The translations under genes and the position numbers were made by a program. From an uncultured Balneolaceae bacterium (GTDB lineage: Bacteria; Bacteroidota; Rhodothermia; Balneolales; Balneolaceae), in assembly GCA_937982515.1 (NCBI GenBank), contig CALJMB010000178.1, forward strand, positions 1 through 6,169: DNA of 6,169 nucleotides, given 5' to 3'. How positions within the stretch are numbered: the first letter of the stretch is position 1; each line of letters starts with the position of its first letter. Of this stretch, positions 1 to 5,050 are shown piece after piece. A model generated the notes under the pieces. It was not told where the DNA came from, ran no database searches, and saw nothing but the letters and a program-made list of their open reading frames with translations.

Positions 1-243
1 CGGGCGGTCTATAATTCAGAGAAAAGCCGTATCGAGATGCACCTGGTAAGCCTGGTCCGGCAAAAGGTGAATATTGGAAAGTCGGAAGTTTCTTTTAGAA
101 AGGGAGAATACATTCATACAGAGAATTCATACAAGTATTCGCTAAAGAAATTTAAAACACTGGCCTCTCCCTATTTCAATATTGAGAAGGTGTGGACGGA
201 CGAGCACGGTCTTTTTGCAGTGCAGTACCTGGTCCCCCGTTGA
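1..243 (+). CDS. egtD: L-histidine N-alpha-methyltransferase (EgtD-like), C-terminal part only
   Basis: The reading frame is open from base 1 and ends at TGA 241-243. The 80 visible residues are the C-terminal end of a protein that begins outside the window. The family transfers three methyl groups from S-adenosylmethionine to the alpha-amino group of histidine, giving hercynine, the first step of ergothioneine synthesis in the cytoplasm. Two hallmark stretches are visible. YNSEKSRIEMHL near the start carries the RIEM motif (Met codon 37-39). GEYIHTENSYKYS carries the TE-S-K/Y motif (Glu codon 121-123). From family knowledge these should match the Met and Glu of the histidine-binding pocket of mycobacterial EgtD. 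The end, WTDEHGLFAVQYLV, is the usual last beta strand of the domain. No egtB or other ergothioneine gene is visible downstream; any partner would lie upstream. Family assignment is strong; substrate specificity is inferred. Confidence 0.85.
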   Translation, partial: RAVYNSEKSRIEMHLVSLVRQKVNIGKSEVSFRKGEYIHTENSYKYSLKKFKTLASPYFNIEKVWTDEHGLFAVQYLVPR

Positions 244-296
244 GTTTCAAATGGCCCTCCTTTCAGACTAAATTTAAAATCACTACCTTCATATTT

Positions 297-318
297 ACTA
301 CACAATAGTACACGTAGT
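297..318. promoter_or_regulatory. Overlapping dyads upstream of the P1B ATPase; possible operator
   Basis: The 122-bp gap before the ATPase holds the 15-mer TACTACACAATAGTA (296-310), an inverted repeat TACTA/TAGTA with a 5-nt spacer. Overlapping it is a wider dyad, ACTAC (297-301) and GTAGT (314-318). A metal-responsive repressor site would fit here, but the pattern matches no box I can name with certainty and the arms are short. It does not resemble the TACGAT array upstream of arsR. I see no convincing -10/-35 pair in this gap. Confidence 0.25.
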
Positions 319-365
319 TTCATCCCACATCCGTGTCCCGCTATTAACTCTGAAACTTAATTTCC

Positions 366-2447
366 ATGTTCACAAAGCTAGAGGTCCCCGTCAAAGGCAT
401 GGATTGCTCCGGATGCGTACGGAGTGTAAAACAGGCCATTGAAAAGATTCCGGGCGTAACCTCTGCCGAAGTACTCCTCTCTTCGGAAAAAGCGATAGTA
501 GAAGGCCGGGGCGGACAACCCCTGTTTGAACAGATTAAAAAAGCTGTTGAAGAGATCGGCTATCATGTACCGGAACAGATGAAGGATGCGGCCGGTGAGT
601 CTACAATGACTGAAGATTTAGCGGGAAGAATTTTCCGCCTGTTCGGGGTGGTATTCGGCGCGGTCCTTTTCGTTGCAGTAGTCGGAGAATGGCTGGGATT
701 ATTTGAATCTGCTACCCGGCTAATCCCTTTCTGGGCAGGTACACTTATTGTTCTCGCCATGGGCTATCCGGTATTTAAAAAGGTAGTTGTTGCAGCCTTT
801 AAGGGGCAGGTCATATCCCATGCACTCATGGCGTTGGGGGCTGCGGCCGCCCTCTTGGCCGGGGAGTGGGTCACTGCTGCCATTGTGGTTTTTTTCATGC
901 GCACGGGCGATTATGTGGAGCATTTTACAACTGAAAAGGCTCGTGGTTCTATCCGATCCCTCACCGATTTTGCACCGCAACGGGCTACAGTGCTGAGAAA
1001 TGGCAAAGAGATCGAAGTACCGGTGAATGAGATTCATATCAGTGAACAGGTAGTGGTACGCCCGGGAGGAAAGATTCCTGTGGATGGTGTTGTGCGTGAG
1101 GGGCAGGCCGTGGTGGATCAATCTGCCATTACCGGCGAGTCCATGCCGGTGGAAATTCAGCCGGGGTCAGAAGTGTATGCCGCTACTTTTGCCAAAGGGG
1201 GCCGATTGATTATTGAAGCCAGAGCCGTGGGGCCGGACACTACATTTGGGCGCATCATTAGCATGGTGGAAGAGGCGGAAGCCCGAAAAGGGGTTGTACA
1301 ACAATTTGCCGACCGCTTTTCTGCATATTATCTGCCTGTTGTGGCCGGAATCGCAGGCCTGACCTACCTGCTAAGCGGCAATGTAATGTCTACTGTTGCC
1401 GTGATGGTGGTGGCCTGCTCCTGCGCGTTTGCCCTGGCCACTCCGGTAGCCTTACTGGCTTCAATCGGCTCAAGTGCCAAACGGGGGCTGTTAATAAAAG
1501 GTGGAAAATACATCGAGCAGCTGGCCAAAGCCGACGTGCTGCTTATTGACAAAACCGGCACGCTTACTTTCGGCCGGCCCGAGCTCACTGATGTTATTCC
1601 CCTGAACGGGATAACGAAGGGCGAACTGCTAAGGATGGCCGCCGGGGCGGAGCGGTATTCAGAACATCCCCTCTCTGAGGCTGTTACAGAAGCAGCCCGG
1701 CAACGGTTTCTCTCCATTCCGGAAGTCGGGAACTTTGAAGCCATGCCCGGTGAAGGAGTTAAGGCACAAATCAACGGCTATACTGTCACCGTCTCCAAGC
1801 CCGCGGCTGAGCATCTGAAAGTGTTCCATGAGGAGATCGAACCTCTCAGGCGAGAGGGAAAAACTCTCATGATGGTTTCCATAGATGGCAATCCTGCTGG
1901 GATACTGGCAGCAAAGGACGCCGAACGCCAGGAAGTGAGCCCCGCCCTGGAGCAAATACGCCGCCTTGGATTCAACCACATTGAGCTGCTTACCGGCGAT
2001 CACCCGGAAACCGCCCGTCTGCTGGCACGAAAGCTGGGTATCGATTTTCAGGCCGGGTTACTCCCGGAAGATAAAATTGAGGTGGTACGCAAATATCAGA
2101 ATCAGGGCCATACCGTAGTGATGGCAGGCGATGGTATGAACGATGCTCCGGCTCTTGCACAAGCTGATGTCGCTATAGCCATGGGGGTGCGTGGCACCGA
2201 TGTAGCCAAAGAAACCTCCCACATCACACTGATGCGGGACGACTGGATGCTGGTTCCGCAGCTTATCCGAACGGCTCACAAAACGATGAAGGTGATCAAG
2301 TGGAATTTTGGATTTACCACGGCCTATAATATCGCAGGACTCTCTCTGGCCGCTTTTGGCATTCTCCCACCCATCCTCGCCGCCGCCGCACAGTCCATAC
2401 CCGATGTAGGAATTATGCTGAATTCTTCGAGGTTGCTGAGGCCGTGA
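366..2447 (+). CDS. P1B-type heavy-metal translocating ATPase with a CSC transport motif
   Basis: This is a complete 693-residue inner-membrane pump that couples ATP hydrolysis to soft-metal export. Visible in order: an N-terminal heavy-metal-associated domain with GMDCSGC (Cys14, Cys17); four hydrophobic segments at roughly 89-107, 119-137, 150-166 and 168-181; the actuator motif TGES (256-259); TM5 near 320-338; the TM6 transport motif CSCAFALATP (Cys351-Ser352-Cys353); the phosphorylation loop DKTGTLT (Asp395); the P1B-specific SEHP (432-435); TGD (543-545); GDGMNDAP (588-595); and two last helices with YN (654-655) and QSIPDVG (676-682) before NSSRLL. All catalytic motifs are intact. The odd part is the metal path: Ser replaces the Pro of CPC, and TM8 lacks both the Met/Ser pattern of Cu(I) pumps and the DxG of Zn/Cd pumps. 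The ATG at 366 is kept because the metal-binding domain starts right after it; no good ribosome site precedes it. Cu(I), Zn/Cd or another thiophilic metal are all possible. Confidence 0.93.
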   Translation: MFTKLEVPVKGMDCSGCVRSVKQAIEKIPGVTSAEVLLSSEKAIVEGRGGQPLFEQIKKAVEEIGYHVPEQMKDAAGESTMTEDLAGRIFRLFGVVFGAVLFVAVVGEWLGLFESATRLIPFWAGTLIVLAMGYPVFKKVVVAAFKGQVISHALMALGAAAALLAGEWVTAAIVVFFMRTGDYVEHFTTEKARGSIRSLTDFAPQRATVLRNGKEIEVPVNEIHISEQVVVRPGGKIPVDGVVREGQAVVDQSAITGESMPVEIQPGSEVYAATFAKGGRLIIEARAVGPDTTFGRIISMVEEAEARKGVVQQFADRFSAYYLPVVAGIAGLTYLLSGNVMSTVAVMVVACSCAFALATPVALLASIGSSAKRGLLIKGGKYIEQLAKADVLLIDKTGTLTFGRPELTDVIPLNGITKGELLRMAAGAERYSEHPLSEAVTEAARQRFLSIPEVGNFEAMPGEGVKAQINGYTVTVSKPAAEHLKVFHEEIEPLRREGKTLMMVSIDGNPAGILAAKDAERQEVSPALEQIRRLGFNHIELLTGDHPETARLLARKLGIDFQAGLLPEDKIEVVRKYQNQGHTVVMAGDGMNDAPALAQADVAIAMGVRGTDVAKETSHITLMRDDWMLVPQLIRTAHKTMKVIKWNFGFTTAYNIAGLSLAAFGILPPILAAAAQSIPDVGIMLNSSRLLRP

Positions 2448-2525
2448 GCATATATCTTCTATGATATCATTCCCAGTTGGAGGCTGTCACGTTCTGTTTG
2501 GCAGTATCCGAATGTGCACCCACGC

Positions 2526-2543
2526 CCCCGACAGCGGTCGGGG
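2526..2543. repeat. Small GC-rich hairpin CCCCGAC/GTCGGGG
   Basis: A perfect 7-bp stem is formed by 2526-2532 and 2537-2543 with loop AGCG. It lies about 80 bp after the ATPase stop and directly before the larger palindromic repeat. No T-run follows on either strand, so it is not a convincing intrinsic terminator. A near-identical hairpin (TCCCGAC, loop GGCT, GTCGGGA) lies at 4516-4533 inside the second MITE-like element, so this may be a recurring repeat unit of the genome. Confidence 0.55.
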
Positions 2544-2612
2544 TCAATCCCCCTAACCCCCTTCTCCAAGGGGAACAATGCGAGGGCACAATACATCTCC
2601 CCCTTAGTAAAG

Positions 2613-2839
2613 CAGGGCTGTTGCATTCTTGCTTCCACCCCCCATTCCTGCTGTCATCCCGACCGGAGTCCTCGGGTTTTTAAGGACGTAGCGGAGGGAT
2701 CTTATCCTCCCAGAAGAAGCATCCAGCTATAAAGAGGTTAAGATTCCTCCACTACACACGGTAAACCCGCCGTGTTCCGGTCGGAATGACATCTTCTATT
2801 TTTGCTTCATCTTTTATGCAATAGAATGCAACAGCCCTG
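2613..2839. mobile_element. 227-bp MITE-like element with 17-bp terminal inverted repeats and 10-bp target duplication
   Basis: The left end CAGGGCTGTTGCATTCT (2613-2629) and the right end AGAATGCAACAGCCCTG (2823-2839) are perfect inverted repeats of 17 bp. Each end is flanked by the same 10-mer, CTTAGTAAAG, at 2603-2612 and 2840-2849. This is the classic signature of a transposed element. It is far too short to encode a transposase, so it must have moved in trans. From memory, ends beginning CAGGG with 8-10 bp duplications resemble the ISAs1 family, but that assignment is tentative. The ends are undecayed, which suggests recent movement. It contains a further inverted-repeat unit (2652-2791). 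Confidence 0.8.
2652..2791. repeat. Inner inverted-repeat unit (TGTCATCCCGACCGGA type)
   Basis: TGTCATCCCGACCGGA (2652-2667) and TCCGGTCGGAATGACA (2776-2791) are inverted repeats matching at 15 of 16 positions. Between them lie blocks CGGAGGGATCTTATCC and AGATTCCTCCAC, which are themselves partly complementary. This is the style of dispersed 'TCATCCCGACCGGAG...GGAATGACA' repeats seen in many bacterial genomes, which are often mis-annotated as short proteins. No flanking target duplication is evident, so it may be an original part of the MITE-like element or an older insertion in it. Confidence 0.65.
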
Positions 2840-2899
2840 CTTAGTAAAGGGGGATTAAGGGGGTTGTACCGGACCCGGCGCCGTTATACGAAGCAGCTA

Positions 2900-3478
2900 T
2901 CAAAGAAACTCAATACAACCGTAGTCCTTCATTTGCAGGGCTTTATTAATATCATCCATATCAAAATATTCGGGGTCAAAATCTTCCGGCAGCCACTCCT
3001 TATACATTTCATACTCTTCATGACCGGGATCTTTCATGATCTCCAATAACTCTGAGTAACCCCACACACCGCCACAATCTTCGGGCGGGCAGTTCATTGC
3101 TCCGGCAATACATACGGGCAGCGTTGTGCTTGTATCGCTGGGCAATATCTTTTCGAGCGTGATCTCATGTTCCCAGCCATCACCAAAATCGTACTCATAG
3201 GTGAATTTTTCTTTTGGTTTCAATAAAAAATCATTCAGCTTCAGGCCGGTATAGTCAACGCCATATGAATCCAGCATCATATCTTCTGGTGCAGGCGGTT
3301 CATAAAACTCCCGGTTCTTTTCAAACTGATGCAGGTGCGAGTTTGTCCAGCCCATGGTTGTTTGAATGATCTTGTGTAAATCGCTCAACAATACATCCGA
3401 TGGAACCAGCAGCCTTCTCCATATCTTCGGCCTGAAATTTTTTAGTGTCAGTTGAATTTGATATATATTTTTTTCCAT
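2900..3478 (-). CDS. PRiA4_ORF3 (pRiA4b ORF-3-like) family protein
   Basis: A complete soluble protein of 192 residues, about the usual length of the family named after ORF-3 of plasmid pRiA4b. Visible family signatures in order: YQIQLTLKNFRPKIWRRLLV near residue 5, LHKIIQTTMGWTNSHLHQF near residue 35, YEYDFGDGWEHEI in the middle, CPPEDCGGVWGYSELL in the C-terminal half, and FDPEYFDMDDINKAL near the end. The protein is acidic and has no signal peptide or membrane segment. The biochemical role of this family is not established; it is common on plasmids and in accessory regions. The ATG at 3476-3478 begins just before the conserved domain and has only a weak AGAG-like site upstream. It lies downstream of, and in the same direction as, the phosphoesterase gene with a 120-bp gap, so co-transcription is possible but a separate promoter is also plausible. 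Confidence 0.9.
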   Translation of the reverse strand: MEKNIYQIQLTLKNFRPKIWRRLLVPSDVLLSDLHKIIQTTMGWTNSHLHQFEKNREFYEPPAPEDMMLDSYGVDYTGLKLNDFLLKPKEKFTYEYDFGDGWEHEITLEKILPSDTSTTLPVCIAGAMNCPPEDCGGVWGYSELLEIMKDPGHEEYEMYKEWLPEDFDPEYFDMDDINKALQMKDYGCIEFL

Positions 3479-3558
3479 GAATCTCTTTTAGTTTTTTCTT
3501 TAAATCAACCACAGATGGCAAGCATCACAACCTTCCGCTATCGAAAGTTATTAAAATT

Positions 3559-3585
3559 CTTATACAAATTTATGTAACTATTCAA
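3559..3585 (-). promoter_or_regulatory. Possible promoter of the PRiA4_ORF3 gene
   Basis: On the minus strand TTGAAT (3580-3585) is followed after 15 nt by TATAAG (3559-3564), a fair -35/-10 pair with short spacing. The same stretch contains TAAATTTG (3565-3572), which matches the TAnnTTTG -7 element described for Bacteroidota, but without a well-placed -33 partner. Both lie in the AT-rich 120-bp gap between the two minus-strand genes. Nothing else is recognised in that gap. Confidence 0.3.
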
Positions 3586-3598
3586 TCCCAGAAGTAGT

Positions 3599-4333
3599 TT
3601 ATTCTTCAGAAACAAAGCGTCCATCCTCATATAATCTGAGACTTGTTTTTATCTCATCGTTATGAATGTTGATAATCCTGTAGCCAAACATGTCATTAAT
3701 TACCTCAATCGCATTCGCATTCTTTCTTATTTGATAAGATCCGGCCGGAGTTAAAAGCTGTCTTATATTTCTCTCACTTCTCTCATCCACCGTGTGATAG
3801 TGACCACACATGACAAGAACTTCCTGCTTACTTGCATGCAATAGAGCTTTTACTTCCTTCCGCCTTTTCAGGGGGTATAACTGGTCCATCGGTGTCTCTA
3901 CTTCCAAAACGGGATGATGAATCAGAAGCAAAATCTTTTTGTCTGTCTTAACTTCATTTTTCAGCCAGTTGAATTGGCCCTGGCTTAATTCACCAGATGA
4001 AGAATCTAAAAATATGTACTTGATAAAAGAATCTTCATGAGAATAAAATAGTTCTTCATCTTGGCCACTGGAATCACTCTCGTAATACTTGATAACTTCC
4101 CGAAAGAAGTCATGGTTTCCAAGAATAGCGTGCACCTTGAAATCCCGGAGAGAGTCAAAGAACCACTGGTTGGATTCTTTTTTCCCGATATCCCCTCCGA
4201 AGATTATCTCATTGATGTTTTTAGAAGTAATATCCTCCAGTATTAAGCTCCAGTTTCGCCTTGCATCTACTCCGTGTTCAATAGGAAATGGCTCCTCTAA
4301 ATGAATGTCTGTTATGTGGGCTATTTGTCTCAT
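3599..4333 (-). CDS. Calcineurin-like metallophosphoesterase (CpdA-like)
   Basis: A complete 244-residue cytoplasmic protein with every dinuclear-metal motif of the calcineurin-like phosphoesterase fold: TDIHL (Asp9, His11), GGDI (Asp48), GNHD (Asn73, His74), IHHP (His139, His140) and GHYH (His178, His180). The family hydrolyses phosphomono- or diesters using two metal ions such as Mn/Fe. Motif spacing and size resemble class III cyclic-nucleotide phosphodiesterases of the CpdA/Icc type, but the true substrate cannot be read from sequence. There is no signal peptide or membrane helix. The ATG at 4331-4333 starts four codons before the first metal motif region, as usual; only a weak AAAGACAG precedes it. 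By eye the gene is more AT-rich than the ATPase and arsRM, consistent with accessory origin. It is transcribed divergently from arsR across a 717-bp repeat-filled gap. Confidence 0.9.
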   Translation of the reverse strand: MRQIAHITDIHLEEPFPIEHGVDARRNWSLILEDITSKNINEIIFGGDIGKKESNQWFFDSLRDFKVHAILGNHDFFREVIKYYESDSSGQDEELFYSHEDSFIKYIFLDSSSGELSQGQFNWLKNEVKTDKKILLLIHHPVLEVETPMDQLYPLKRRKEVKALLHASKQEVLVMCGHYHTVDERSERNIRQLLTPAGSYQIRKNANAIEVINDMFGYRIINIHNDEIKTSLRLYEDGRFVSEE

Positions 4334-4424
4334 CTGTCTTTAATTGCTGATGGCCTGTTTTGATCATTTTACCCTCAGAATATTGAAGATAAATATGACA
4401 AAAGCAGGCTTTTCATCAAAATTA

Positions 4425-4632
4425 AGTGACAGCCAATACTTTCCTGGGGCGTGTGGACAATTAGCCTGGGGAAGCGGATTTGAGGGTGATTTGAGGCAAA
4501 TCAAGGCGCTTTCCGTCCCGACGGCTGTCGGGATGGTGCATTGACCAAGGAAAGTAACGCAGAGTGGGCTAAAATCAACCCAAAGACACGCCGCACGTTA
4601 ATTGTCCACACGCCCTAGTGTCACAGCCAGTA
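4425..4632. repeat. Near-identical direct repeats around the second MITE-like element
   Basis: AGTGACAGCCAATA (4425-4438) and AGTGTCACAGCCAGTA (4617-4632) align with one 2-nt gap and one mismatch. They lie outside the inverted repeats of the element at 4448-4614, 9 nt before its left end and 2 nt after its right end. They might be a decayed footprint of insertion or deletion, or parts of a larger host repeat into which the element jumped. No gene is visible between the phosphoesterase start and the element. Confidence 0.4.
4448..4614. mobile_element. About 167-bp MITE-like element with 16-17 bp terminal inverted repeats
   Basis: GGGCGTGTGGACAATTA (4447-4463) and TAATTGTCCACACGCCC (4599-4615) are perfect 17-bp inverted repeats, and partial complementarity continues inward. 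If the element begins at GGCGTG, the flanking tetramers are CTGG (4444-4447) and CTAG (4615-4618). That could be a CTAG-type 4-bp target duplication with one change, as made by IS5-group transposases, but this is tentative. Inside are a hairpin (4516-4522 with 4527-4533) and a CTTTCC/GGAAAG pair (4509-4514, 4549-4554). It has no coding capacity, so it must have depended on a transposase elsewhere. Confidence 0.7.
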
Positions 4633-4662
4633 AAAAAGTAGTGTGTGTTTGTTGCCACTAAA

Positions 4663-4704
4663 CCACGAAATCACAAAATGCTTGGTGTTTTTTTGTGTTC
4701 GTGG
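4663..4704. repeat. Bulged 14-bp hairpin in the intergenic region
   Basis: CCACGAA (4663-4669) pairs with TTCGTGG (4698-4704) and CACAAAA (4672-4678) with TTTTGTG (4691-4697). This leaves a 2-nt bulge (AT) and a 12-nt loop. A weaker outer inverted repeat (4645-4661 with 4726-4742) surrounds it. No T-tract follows the stem, so it does not look like an intrinsic terminator. It resembles the 'aaaccacgaaatcacaaaa' type of dispersed repeat. Confidence 0.55.
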
Positions 4705-4745
4705 CCTCCTGACAGACCATACGAATTAACTGGTAACAACACTAG

Positions 4746-4931
4746 TCAACCCCGAAGGGATTCAACATGAATAGCCCCGTTCCGAACGCTTTCGGGACGG
4801 GGAATGGGAATTGCCGTTTAAACCACAACGCCGAAAGGCGTTGAACTCCTACGGAGTTCTGACTGGTATGGGTTGTTGTTTGCCACCGGACTTCGTCCGG
4901 AGCTATTCATGTTTAACTCCTTCGGAGTTGA
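4746..4931. repeat. 186-bp multi-hairpin palindromic element
   Basis: The arms 4746-4774 and 4903-4931 are inverted repeats matching at 25 of 29 positions, with a 12-bp identical core AACATGAATAGC/GCTATTCATGTT at 4764-4775 and 4902-4913. Enclosed are at least four short stem-loops. The first is 12 bp (4775-4786 with 4791-4802, one G-T pair, loop CGCT). The second is 7 bp with a GAAA loop (4826-4843). The third is 7 bp with a TAC loop (4843-4859). The fourth is 6 bp with a TTC loop (4886-4900). Each arm also folds on itself, the right one as AACTCC-TTC-GGAGTT (4915-4929). The whole could form a branched, cloverleaf-like structure in DNA or RNA. It ends about 65 bp before the candidate arsR promoter. 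It encodes no credible protein; an in-frame upstream extension of arsR through it is rejected. Confidence 0.75.
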
Positions 4932-4995
4932 GATTGACAATAAGGTCATTCCGAATCTTAAAACTCAGACTAAAACAAAAAATATTAATACCCCC

Positions 4996-5025
4996 TTGCA
5001 TTCTTCCTCCTGAAATCCCTACATT
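4996..5025 (+). promoter_or_regulatory. Candidate arsRM promoter
   Basis: TTGCAT (4996-5001) and TACATT (5020-5025) form a moderate -35/-10 pair 18 nt apart. Transcription would start near 5031-5033, inside the candidate ArsR operator and about 18-20 nt before the arsR start codon. That geometry is typical for an autorepressed ars operon. A TTGACA at 4934-4939 just outside the multi-hairpin element is an alternative -35, but it has only a weak -10 (TCTTAA) behind it. Confidence 0.4.
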
Positions 5026-5050
5026 AATCGTAAAACTACGATATACGATT
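5026..5050. promoter_or_regulatory. Candidate ArsR operator abutting the start codon
   Basis: ATCGTA (5027-5032) and TACGAT (5037-5042) form a perfect 6-bp dyad with a 4-nt spacer. AATCGTA (5026-5032) and TACGATT (5044-5050) form a perfect 7-bp dyad with an 11-nt spacer, so TACGAT also occurs twice in direct order with a 7-nt period. AT-rich dyads of this kind next to their own gene are what ArsR/SmtB repressors bind. The array touches the ATG at 5051, leaving no room for a Shine-Dalgarno site. Confidence 0.6.

Larger units (their letters stand above)
2545..2866. repeat. Palindromic GC-rich intergenic repeat, split by an inserted element
   Basis: The outer arms are CAATCCCCCTAACCCCCTT (2545-2563) and AAGGGGGATTAAGGGGGTTG (2847-2866), which pair imperfectly. 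An additional CTCCCCCTTAGTAAAG block lies at 2597-2612. Deleting the inserted element at 2613-2839 and one 10-bp duplication restores a continuous CCCCCTTAGTAAAGGGGG, itself a hairpin with a 7-bp stem and AGTA loop. The original unit was thus about 85 bp. It sits between the convergent ends of the ATPase and the PRiA4_ORF3 gene, where such repeats often gather and may stop transcription from both sides. No protein gene is credible in it. Confidence 0.75.

Noticed and set aside
243..357. AGTTTCA (243-249 and 316-322) with TGAAACT (351-357) as a regulatory stem or terminator
   Set aside because: The stems are only 7 AT-rich pairs with long loops; expected by chance in a gap of this composition.
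720..1121. Antisense frame of 133 codons in the ATPase
   Set aside because: It is opposite the actuator region of a clear P-type ATPase and shows no domain or start signal of its own.
2477..2732. Two overlapping short reading frames after the ATPase, one encoding an HPDRSPRVFKDVAEG-like peptide
   Set aside because: They lie entirely within the dispersed palindromic repeats and MITE-like element; such peptides are a known annotation artefact of these repeats.
3321..3521. Minus-strand frame of 66 codons overlapping the PRiA4_ORF3 gene start
   Set aside because: It overlaps the well-supported gene in another frame and has no recognisable domain.
4663..4704. Bulged hairpin as a Rho-independent terminator
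   Set aside because: No T-tract follows the stem on either strand and no gene ends nearby; the T-run lies inside the loop and stem.
4746..4931. Multi-hairpin element as a tRNA or CRISPR array
   Set aside because: There are no regularly spaced direct repeats with unique spacers and no recognisable tRNA anticodon, T-arm or acceptor arrangement.
4811..5050. In-frame N-terminal extension of arsR by 80 residues
   Set aside because: The extension runs through the multi-hairpin repeat and the promoter/operator. It has no ArsR-family similarity and would give a protein far longer than the family norm. The start at 5051 fits the domain.
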